In this document: positions 47,286-59,100 of the stretch, one piece after another | How the letters are laid out: each line of letters starts with the position of its first letter | Numbering within the stretch: the stretch's first letter is position 1 | Source: Phoronis australis | Lineage: Eukaryota > Phoronida > Phoronidae | Length of the DNA stretch: 64,000 nucleotides | Direction of reading: 5' to 3' | NCBI GenBank assembly: GCA_002633005.1 | Contig: NMRA01000835.1 | Location: forward strand, 18,327 to 82,326 | Notes under the pieces: generated by a model | Told to the model about the DNA's origin: nothing | Databases searched by the model: none | Seen by the model: only the letters and a program-made list of their open reading frames with translations | Made by a program: the position numbers and the translations under genes

Positions 47286-47837
47286 CTTGGATTGCGAGTC
47301 CAATTCTTACGAGGCCGTTCAGAAAGTGAAAGAAACCACACGTTTATTCGACACCCTTTATTCTACAGGTGCGCTTTCAACCAACCTGAGCCCGGTCTCT
47401 AATCTTTGTACTCGAAACGAACCCGAAACTATTTTTGGCAATTTCTCTGCTCCTTTTGTGCTAACTTAAGATAATTGGTTATCAGACTGCGCTCGAATAC
47501 ATTATAGTTTATGCATAGGAGTTTCTAGTTCAAGTTTGCCCTTGAAGACCCTTATATTCGTGCTACAAACTCGAGTAAAAACTCGAAATTTCGAGTTCAT
47601 ACTCGAACTTATTGCTTTAATATTGGGTTTACAAACTGTGAACTAAGGGCAATAAATTATCTACGTAAGTTATTGTGTACTCGAGCATAGAATAATAGAC
47701 ACTTATCTTGAGTTCGCCCAAAAGTAGAGTAGAAAATGCCAAACCTAATTTCGAGTTCCATTTTGAGTAAAAAGATTGGAGACCGGGCCCTGATCTAGAG
47801 CACATTGAACCAAAGGCATAATAAAACATCTCTTTTG

Positions 47838-48095
47838 TCCACAATCCAGAGTCGTAAATTGAACTTTTTTGGGCACACGGAAAGACACGACAACATACAG
47901 AAATACATACTATACTGTAACGTGGAAGTGAAAAGAGCAAGAAGACGACAACGATTAGTGTGGAGGGATGACATCAAGACATGGACAAGATCAACGATGA
48001 CAGAATGCACCAGACTGGCAAACAACAGAGAGAGATAGACGTCCACTTCACGTCGACATCAAAAGAGATGACACCCTATGATGATGATAATAAAA
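47838..48095 (+). mobile_element. non-LTR retrotransposon (LINE) 3' fragment
   Basis: The plus-strand frame encodes RKLNFFGHTERH, then VEVKRARRRQRLVWRDDIKTW, a contiguous motif given here only by its ends, then ECTRLANNRER. This is the C-terminal tail found downstream of the reverse transcriptase in many animal LINEs (RKLxFFGH, GxPRxRWxDDI, R). A TGATGATGATAATAAA tail follows at 48077-48095, like RTE-type 3' ends. The element is heavily 5'-truncated and inactive. Confidence 0.7.
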
Positions 48096-49757
48096 CATGT
48101 TCTACAAAATCTCTGCAACCTCTTTATTCAAAGACATTTGTACTAACACACTTTGTACGGGTATAACAAGCGCTGGCATTGAGTAAATAAATTAAACGTG
48201 AATATAGTCTGACCATAAGCACCAGGCAAAAATCATAACAGATCTAACACTATCACCTTGTCACAAATTTTGTGAACTACTTAGATTTCCCAATGCACAT
48301 TCTAGAAAATATAGAAGCTACATCCCTGACAATGGTGGTCCCTTTTGAGTTCATAATTTCATAAAAAATATGGTACATGAGACCTAACACAATTCAACGA
48401 AAATAATACTGCACAGCAGATCTATCAAATAAACCCAACAAGATTCAACAATTTAACCTTTCAAGTTCCACCAGGGATCTGATCCCCTGAGGAACTCTAG
48501 CAAAGATTGGAGATCCTTTTTATTTTTCCCCCATGTCTGCAATATCTACTAACTGAATCCCAAAAGGCAGATTCAAATAAAAATGTTCAAAAATTTTTGC
48601 TAACTAGACTAAACAATACAAAACATGTATTTGAATCAACAATAACAACCTGTATCCAATTAGTATGATAACAACGAATATACAACAATCCATTGAAAAC
48701 TGCAACAAGTAAATAACGAGAGAAAAACGTTTTTATTTTTGTGATCAAACCTATTAACTTATCCAAAATTGCTTATCTATTTCATTCTTAGGTACAACTG
48801 TAAACCCCTATTAAAGTCCCACTCAAAACTAATTAGGTCAATCTGAAGTCCCAAACTTCAACCAAAAATAAACCAAGTTAGCGGTGGTGACTCTTTCCCT
48901 TGAAGTTATCAGTAAACTTCATTCAGTTCGTGTTCTCATTAGGTCTCCTTAGGAATATTACCAAACAATATTAAAATGCCATACCAAAGAATTACACCCC
49001 AAAACAAACCTAAACAATGAACACATATGGCACTGTTTGGGACTTTAAATGAGTAAAACTATCTGCAAGAGCCACACAAAACACAAGCAAATGACAAACA
49101 TATTACACCCGAAAAGGTTCCACAGATAGCCATGCAGGTTACCCCAGACTCCAAGTGAACTTTTTAACTCAGAGTTAACGGACTTAAGTTTAAGTTCTTT
49201 CATTTTTCAAGGAAAATTCTTTTGGACTGTCTGTATGCAAAAGACCACACATAAGCTATACTGCACATTTTCGAAGAATGGCCAACAAGAAAGAGGACTT
49301 TTTTGGAAACAAGATTGAAAAAATGCCCCCTTCGCTGCTCTTTCTGGATTATTTTCCCCAGGGCATCTATACAGAAAAGCTGTGTAAGATACCAGTCCTG
49401 TAAACAAAGTGAACCCTAGCAGACATTCCAAGTCCATGATCAACCAACGTGCAGTGGTCTGCAATACCATTGCCCTTGTACTTGAGCATATTAGCTAGTC
49501 ATCCAGAGCGAACTTCATGAAGTAAAGTATCTATTTTGTCCTTAAAACGCCATACATTGTATGTCAGCCAGAATTATGACTTTGGTAAACAGCATGGTGT
49601 AAGAAATATCCTCGGACCATAATTACCTTTTTATGCACAGTCTGTGAAATTGTCCAAACAACGTATTTTTGCAGCAAGTTCTACTGTGTATTTACTAGAG
49701 ATGTGTGTGAAAAGTGAAGTTTCATTGAAAACATTTTGTCACCTGACTTATGTGCAG

Positions 49758-49980
49758 CATTGTGGCCTGATGGATTGAGTTTCTGCCTCATGTTCACAAG
49801 ATCTTAGGTCTGAATCCCACTGGCACCCATTGCTAGACTTGCGTCAGGTCTCTAGCTCCTCCGCTATATTAAAAAACATGAAAATGGTTTCAAGTGTTTG
49901 CAACACCCGGCTGAACAGTCTGCATACCTCTGACGCAATCTGTATCAGACCACCCGCATTATTGTTTGCTTTTATGTGCA
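49758..49980 (+). repeat. tRNA-derived SINE (partner 20856-21050)
   Basis: The head tgtggcctgatggattgag resembles an A box and ggtctgaatcccac a B box. The body includes caggtctctagctcctccgc and ends at agaccacccgcattatt. Confidence 0.6.
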
Positions 49981-50155
49981 CCTCATCTTGTCTCAGTTAA
50001 AGTGTAACATACAAGTGTCTAACTCACTGATATATCAACAGATGCCAGCAAGCTACCAATATGGATATTTGAGTGGCTGAGGCATGTCCAAAATGCAAAA
50101 AGTACATTCATACAGGTATGTGCATTTAAACAATCAAATGCCGTAATAAGAGATT

Positions 50156-53100
50156 CTATCTTTGTTCCGCTGAGCCACCATAGTTTTCACCTTCTTCAGG
50201 ATGGCGACGACAGCAACAGTGGCCAACAGGCGTCTTAGCATCCCATTTTTCTACTTCCTCTATTGTCTCTGGCATCGCCTTGTCACCCGTCTCCGGCATC
50301 AACATCATGAGCACACCAGCCAAGATGGCTGCCACACCGAACAGAGTTCGCGGTAACTGAGGAATCCATCTAGCCTGGAGGAAGATGCAAGAAATATCCC
50401 CAGCGTAGAATTTACTTTGAACATCAACAAAGTCGGCCACTGACTAGTGAACAGCACCTCAAATTTCAGAGGCTAAATAAAGCTTGCAGTTGGCATCTCT
50501 AAATGTTACCGTGCACAAGCAGTGGTGAAAGATATCAACATCTCACCTTGGAAAAAGGAGCTTCTGAATGGATCAACCTTATTTACTGACTTCACTAATA
50601 CAAAATGATAGAGCAACTTTTTGTTTTGGCTACATGCCAAGATCCTTTCTCCCACAAATGATGCAGTGCTGGATGCGATATATCCAATGCCGCCAAAATT
50701 CCATGACTTGCACAACATTAAAAAAGGTGTGTAACCGTTGTACGTTATCCTACCTTGTACAGAATGAATGGTGCCGCCATGCCACCGAGGGTATCCCAGA
50801 AAGAAGCTATGCCATAAGCAGTGTTCCTGAAAAACAATGTCATGCAACAGTGTTAGTAAGGAAACCCTTGTTTGAAACAGTATTACAGTTGACATTCATT
50901 ACCTTCATCACGCCTGTGCACATGCAAGCCTATGCACCGAATTTTAATAATGCATTTTGCACATGGATGCATGCGACATGTTTCAGTTTTAGGTGTAGGC
51001 AGGTTTCTCTTGCCCTGGCATAAGTCCTGGTGGATGCTTTGTCATCTGTACATATGTTTTTATAACATTATTTGCACTTTTTCGATTAATTGCTTGAAAA
51101 CCTGTCAACTTCACTGAAATAGATAACCCATCCTTCTCTCATTAAACCAATTCCCTAGGACACGTTCCATGAAAAGTGACTAAAGAATGTTAAAACCAAA
51201 ATTCAGGTTAACTTTAGACAAAAAAAGAAAATTCAAAAAGACCGTTTCTATGAACACAAGGTTGGTTTTCAGTCTTCAATCTAAACCTGGACCAAAATCA
51301 AATCAGATTTTTCCATCAAAGAGCATACTTATTATGCCGTCATGACCTGTTGTGATAGTACAAAGTTAACCACGGCAATGTGTACAAGAGCAACGTGGAG
51401 CATCGAAATGCACTCACGAATGCACCACAAACAGTGTGCTTCTATTTTTTTTTATTTGCATCATGAAAATGGCCACTAGATGGTGCAAAAAATCTAATCT
51501 ATCTGAAAATGGGAACATGTCATCCCTTCTTTAATAGAAAGCTATCTACCAAATTTCATAAAAATCTGTAAAACTTCAGAGAAACAGGAAAACACAAAAA
51601 AAAGAAATTGCCACTAGGGGGCACAGCGTTCATCAGATCTGTCTGAAAGTTGTCATTGTCGTTGTCACATTCATATAAATAAACTTGACTAGCAAAATTT
51701 AATAACAAATCCTGCAGTGGATTTAGGAGATACAGCTATGGATGCAAAAAAAAACTGTCACTAGGAGGCGCCACAGTAGTTGAAGTCATCAGAAAATGAT
51801 CATAAACTGTCGTATTTAGACTAAGAATACATATCCCAATTCTCACAATCATCCTTTGAGTGGTTTGGTTGATAGCGGGAGGTCGCCAAAAACAGACTAG
51901 AAAAACAGTAAAAAAGGCACAAAATACATTGAATCCATCTGAGAACAGGAACATGTCATCGTTTTTTTAATAGAAAGCTATTCATTAAATTTCATAAAAA
52001 TCCATCAAGAAACTTCAGAGAAACAGAAGAAAATGGAAAAAATAAAATTGCCACTAGGGGACCCAGAGTTAGTCGAATTCATATGAAAATCGTTGTCCAT
52101 TGTCAACTTCATATAAATACACATGCTAAATTAAATAAAGATCCTGCAGGGGTTTGGAGATACCACTACCAGGTGCCGCAGTTGCCGTCACCGTAAAGTC
52201 ATTCACTTCACACTAAAAACAACATGTATGTCAATCTTCACAATCATCCTTAGAGTGGTTTAGTTGAGATAGAGGCAGACACCAAAAACAGACTTGAAAA
52301 CAGTAAAAATGGCCACTAGATGGCGCAAAATACCTTGAAACCATCCGAGAACAGGAGGATAGTGTCACATCACTAATAGATGCCTTAGTGCCAAATTCCA
52401 TGAAAATCCGTAGAGCATCTTTGAGGATACAAAGATAAACGTAATAAACTAAAATTGCCACTAGGGGGCACACAGGTAGTTGGATCCATCCAAAATTCGT
52501 CGTCATCTTTTGCCAGCTTCATAGCAACACACCTGCCAAATCTCATCAAAATCTTTTGAGGGGTTTAGGAGAAACAGCTGCAAACGCTGGACAGACAGAG
52601 ATGTTGGCAATATGCACCCACATATAAATAAAAATTATGTGGGCGCTTAAATATCTGGTTTCAAGAATAATATCACGGTCATGAAAGTCTAATGGGGATT
52701 TTTTACAACATTTGGTGCCGTAATTACAGCTGCTCACTTGAAAAGATGACAGTATGACTGGAAAATACGAGACCGGATGTAGAGTTGGTACATTGCCAGA
52801 TGAAATGAATTCAAGATAGAACATCGCAGTGGTATTCCCATCTATGTATTTCACGCCACTTATTAAGTGACAAGATTATCTGTGACAGTGTTGAAAAACT
52901 AATAAAATTTTATTTCAAATAATTAGCGTATAAGAATTTTCAGTTTGTCAAATATACAAGTTCGAACATTGAACCATTCATTAGCAATAAATGTTAGAAA
53001 CAATCCATCCGGAAAAATAAAAACTGAAACATTAACTGCTGGGCAGTTTTCTTTGTCTACTATTGTATCTTAACTTATGGAAAGCAAACAGTTTCCCACA

Positions 53101-56100
53101 GCACTGGAAAACAATGCTGGAAACTGTGCTGATTTGTACAACTGTTAGGACTGTATTGCAAAACTGATTTTATGCTAACAGCAAGGGCGAATCGAGGATT
53201 GCTGCGATCAGACGTTTGTGTCAGTAAAAACACATACACATACACTGCATGCATCATAACGAAATGTTTTGTTTGACTTTGAATTAGATTTTTGGGTAAT
53301 TATGTAGAAAACAATGTTTAGTCGTCGATTTATTTATGATGACCCAGATGAAACTAGCGAGGCCTTCAAATAGCCGCCTGCGTTGGAATTTTCATCGATA
53401 AATCTTTGGTGTTTTTAGAGCAGCTAGTAAAACTGCTTTTTCAGGAACGACAACTTGAACCAATGTTTTAGGAAACCAAACGAACTAGTCAAATCAAATA
53501 TGGCATTGCATACGCCAATTTACTTCACAAGGAAAATGCACAACAACCATGAAATACGGCTTGTACTGTGTATACAGATAGGCTCTAATTTCCTGTATTT
53601 CACGGCATGTTTCACGGTTTATTGAATGCCTGTATTAACACATATATGGGATAAAATTGTTGCATCACAGTAATTTATCAGAAACAAAGATTAGAGAAGT
53701 AATCTATTAGTCTCCCTGACACGTGTGTGTAAGTGATGGCCCCATAACATCTCTTTCTCAGGCTGAATGTAGTGCGCATGTCACATTTGAGATACGTGTC
53801 AATGAATGCACTCTCTAACGACCATAATGCGGGAAGTGAACTACTTGATGCACAACTTTTAGTGTGCAATATGAGTAAGATAATAAAATGCTGGCAGATT
53901 ATTTTGCTAGTGTGTGATAGTACTCGTGAATTTCCAAGCAAAACCCCACTCTGTTGCACTTGACGACATCTTGCGTAATCTTCCTACAGTTGCAGGAGAC
54001 TAGCCCCACTAAACACTCCCCAGTTACCGGACTGTATTGTTATGATTCACCTGATGTTTGTTGGGTAGATTTCCGCCGAATATAGCAATAGTGAACAAAA
54101 TGAACCTGTGATGCCAAACTTTCCAATCATGGCCAGCAAGGTGACCAACCAGGACAGATCATAACCGGAGTCTGAAAGGGAAATAGGTCGTGAACCACAG
54201 AATGCTAAAATAAGATCTTGTACACACACAAAACCTACCGAGAGTTGCAAAGATGAAGCAAAATCCCAGGAGACATTATTCCAGATATCGGCGGAGACCG
54301 AATGTCAAAGGTAAATACGCGGAATGTCGAGTGGGATATTACTTCATCTACGCCAATCAAGATACCGTAATCGTTCGGGTTAACGCCCTGGGCGGTTAAA
54401 TTGGCAAACCCAAAAAATCGGGGGTGGGCGGTTAACCAGACATGGGCGCTTAAACGTGAAATTTCAAGAAATCGGGGGGGGGGGNNNNNNNNNNNNNNNN
54501 NNNNNNNNNNNNNNNNNNNNNNNNNNNNNNNNNNNNNNNNNNNNNNNNNNNNNNNNNNNNNNNNNNNNNNNNNNNNNNNNNNNNNNNNNNNNNNNNNNNN
54601 NNNNNNNNNNNNNNNNNNNNNNNNNNNNNNNNNNNNNNNNNNNNNNNNNNNNNNNNNNNNNNNNNNNNNNNNNNNNNNNNNNNNNNNNNNNNNNNNNNNN
54701 NNNNNNNNNNNNNNNNNNNNNNNNNNNNNNNNNNNNNNNNNNNNNNNNNNNNNNNNNNNNNNNNNNNNNNNNNNNNNNNNNNNNNNNNNNNNNNNNNNNN
54801 NNNNNNNNNNNNNNNNNNNNNNNNNNNNNNNNNNNNNNNNNNNNNNNNNNNNNNNNNNNNNNNNNNNNNNNNNNNNNNNNNNNNNNNNNNNNNNNNNNNN
54901 NNNNNNNNNNNNNNNNNNNNNNNNNNNNNNNNNNNNNNNNNNNNNNNNNNNNNNNNNNNNNNNNNNNNNNNNNNNNNNNNNNNNNNNNNNNNNNNNNNNN
55001 NNNNNNNNNNNNNNNNNNNNNNNNNNNNNNNNNNNNNNNNNNNNNNNNNNNNNNNNNNNNNNNNNNNNNNNNNNNNNNNNNNNNNNNNNNNNNNNNNNNN
55101 NNNNNNNNNNNNNNNNNNNNNNNNNNNNNNNNNNNNNNNNNNNNTGTAGACGCCAGCGCGGTTCCTAAAGTTTGCGAACATGAGAAGAAAAGAAAGTGAC
55201 AAAGTGTTCAAGTATTACATTTTGAAGTTAATCGATGACCCGTTACAATAATTTGTTACTGGTATCATAATTCACATTGCTAAACCGCGGTCTCTGAGGC
55301 CGTCGTTGCACTCAATGTTATCATCGATCTTAATCTAAAAGGTCGGGGATTCGCGTTTCCTATTAGCACAGGGCGGTAATCACCAATCGTCAAAAGTAGG
55401 GGATGGGCGCTTAACCGAGAGGTGGGCGCTTAATTGGAAATCTTCAAAAATAGCAGGGGGGCGGTTAACCGAGCAGTGGGCGGTTAAATCGAAAATCCAC
55501 CTAAAGTAGGGGTGGGCGGTTAACTGAGCATGGGCGTTAACCCGAACGATTACGGTACATTTTGTATTTATCCCACATTTTGAATTCATAGAACAGGATG
55601 AAACCACAAACAACACGACAAATGCCTAAGATTAACAAAGAGTCTTAAACTAACTCATAATTAGATAAATAAGGTTGAAGGCTGTAAGACATATTTAAGT
55701 AAGGGATGTATTTTTTAAATTTACCAGTAGTATTTGGAATGAAGACCGTGACAAAATTGGCTACGCCACTCAGGATCTGGAACACACACATGGGCTTACA
55801 TCGACCACACCTGTAAGAAGAGCCAATCCATTTTGGTGACATGCTACTTCAAAATTCCCAGAAGATTCACCAAACAGGTAGAGAAACTGTTAGGGCACAT
55901 GTAGAAATGTTTCCTATTCACCACGGCCAAAGTAGATAGATGGAAAAAGACTTATTTAATGACCTTTGTTCAAACTCATAAATAAAAAACTAGCTATGCC
56001 AACTAGTAAAAGTATATATAAAAATATGTATTATATTGATGTGTTTTTAAGAAAAGTACATTAACAGCAAAATAACCCCTTATTAGATTTTAATGAAACC

Positions 56101-59100
56101 CTAAATGAGAACTTCACAATTTACCTCAAAAATGCTCTTAGGAATTTTCGATTACTCATTTTAGTTTCATTTCTATGCCAAATTAACTGGGATGTATGAC
56201 TTAACAGTTGGCTGTGAACAGTAATTGCATAGATATCGGGTCCTCAGTAGCTCAGTGGTGAGAGCACTAGACCGGCGATTTAGAGACCTGTGGTTCAATT
56301 ACCAGTTGGTGTTCCTGATTTTTCTGTGTTCATTTGATATATTTCATTACTGGCCAACTTCAGCATCTATATATTTACTATACCAACTTAACCCGCAAAA
56401 CATAAGATATATCCTTCTGCTGCATCTGTGGCAGATTGTCACCCACCTTTACAGCTCAAACATTGTAATTATCCAAATCTGTAGTAGTTTAGTTTGTCTT
56501 AGTATATATGACCTTTTATCTCCCCCTCACGTGTTGTTTCACTGCAAACTAGGTTCGGTATCGCTTCGCAGTTAGCACATATAAAAGACATATTTTGTAA
56601 AAAATAGCAGCCTTACTCCTCTTTCTTTAAGGTACGCAAAAACTAAGAATTTAAAACGAAAAACCTAACAGCATTTTTGAGATTATGAACAAACAGAGCC
56701 ATTTTCGAGAACTCGTGTTCACTTCCTAATTTCAAATTAAATCGATTCGCTGAAGCCAAGAAAAAGCGGAATACCTCACAAGTCTTCAAATTCTGACGGT
56801 TACCGCTTAATTATTCGGTGAAAACTTATTTTTGGCCAATATAACAAAAACATGCCTTAACCATGTTCGTTACTTCAACATTAACTTGCAATGCCAACTG
56901 TACAGTGTGTAAGTAACCTGATTATCAATAAAACATTTTAATTTAATTTGTGAATGTGTCTCCATTCAAGCTACGTCAAGGTAGGGCCAACTGTTAACCT
57001 ACTTAAAAGTACGTCATAAGTTCATTGTTGGAAACATCATTTGCCGGGAGACTGATATGAGCCTAAATGCAAAATGAACAACTGAAATCGAGTTGTAAGC
57101 ATGAGATCGAAACAGCGAAATGCACAAAATGGAGAAGATTTATCTCATTTCACAACTTGTTGTTTTCCTGAACACAAAGTCACAGAGGCCTGTGGTGACT
57201 AGGACTCAGTGCATTCGCTCTCAAAAGTCGTATGCATGAACAAGGTTTGAAATATCCTTAAAGTGTCCTAAATTATTGTGAAGCAAAAAGCCTTGACTGA
57301 TCTTGTTGCAGTGAGAAGTTATAGTCAACACAGGACAACTTGACAAAGGGGATTTTTTTCTGAATGTTTAAAATCTAAACATTGCATAATACATTAATTT
57401 ACAAAGGAAATTTTTGTTATGATTTATCATAAAAGATGTTTCTATGAATTCAATATGAATGGTATGATATATTACAAATTGTTGACAGGAATTCATATTA
57501 ATGGTTGATACGATTTTTCATGCAAGGTTTATCATCAATTGTCATAAATTATGTTTTTTTAGCAATGAATAATTTGAAATAGGCTTTCCATGAATTATGG
57601 TATGAATGATGATCACTAATCTTGCAATCAACCTGGTGATCATTAATCATCAGGTGATATGTGTTCATGTCATCCAAAATGGGAGTAAGCTCCAGCTACA
57701 ATATGTATCTTAGTCATCCTGCACACAGAATCCAATCAGTGTTTAGGGAACTTTGTCTCAGATAATCAATAATCAATGGAAAAACCATACTGGTTAAACT
57801 GTGCAATTTCTGCTAAACATTAATTAAAATTTCCACAAGGAATTCTTCCATATTTATACAGAACATGCATTTTTCCATGACCACTTCACTCTCAAACAGT
57901 GCAAAAAGGACGATACTTCTGTAGACTAGAGCTCATTTAGTATATTTTCATAAACTGTATTGACTTCATTTAGCTTCAATAAGAATGTCCATTAAAATGA
58001 AATATATGAAACAATCTTTCATGTATTTTTGATTTGAAAAATGCAATAAAGCATTAAATTCTCTCAATTCGCATCATCACTTTTATGATGTCAAAACCAT
58101 ATGCCAACAAAATCCTTGAATGTCTGTTTTACTCCAATTTCTCATAAAGATACGAACCCATCCAACATAAACATAACTATGACGTAAGCGGGAAGCTCGA
58201 CGGCTCCACTCAGAAAGAAGTTGACATATTTGTTCCCAGCTAGGTCAGATGTACTTAGCGAGATGCCGTAATAGGCCAGGCTGTTCACCATCCTGGAAAA
58301 ACAAAAACATGCAAATGAAGAATTTCTACAACTTTTAACAAGCCACGTAAAGTACAGGCTTCTGCCAAAAGAGTGCAAAGCAGGTTTTACATTTTCTCTC
58401 TCACAGATTGCTTTTTGTTTTCAAGAAAACTTTTTTATCAGGTTCAATAGAAGGCCAAAAAACAAATTTGGTTCTGGTCTTTAACTCAACTCATTTTGAG
58501 ACCTGCGCTAGACTAAAAAACAAAAAACTTCAGCCTGTATCAATTTCAGCCAAGTTTTTTTTAAAACTGTACAAAGGCACGTAAAAAAGAGTAAGCAAGG
58601 TTTGAAACACTATAACTTTCCAAGCAATGAGTAAGAGAAAAAAATCTTGCATCGTTTTGCTGGTCTCAGGTGGATTTCTTTTTCAAAGAAGTGAGCAACT
58701 AAGAAAAATACCGTGCCAATGACACAGTTTTCAAAAAAGGAAACAGACCAGAACCAATTGTACATTTTTGGCCTTATTTGAAACATTTGAGTTTTAACAG
58801 ACTTCACTCAGGTCAACATTCCTGCACCACTAATATCAGAGGTCATTTATGCAAAATAAATTCTGTATTCAGGTTGACAAAGGAACCTACGTTGCCACTG
58901 TCAACTCAAGTGTGAATCCAGGACCTTGGCTGTCAGTAAACAAACATAGAGAATGCTAAGAATACCGCCACAACAATGCTGTAAAATGACTAAACTCTAA
59001 GCCCCTTCCAGCTATGCCTGATGATCCTTAGGAGACCCACTAAAGTCCTTGGGTTGAGAACGCAGTATAGCCCAACGACAATAGATAACACAATTCACTG

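Larger units (their letters stand above)
46080..50155. other. repeat-rich intergenic region
   Basis: Two or three SINE copies, a LINE 3' fragment and short simple repeats (a tattttta run at about 46849-46874) account for what can be recognised. No other supported gene. The SLC22 3' UTR and polyadenylation site should lie just left of 50156 but no clear signal was assigned. Confidence 0.5.

Noticed and set aside
54401-55211. Open frames of about 250 codons on both strands
   Set aside because: They consist almost entirely of N from the assembly gap.
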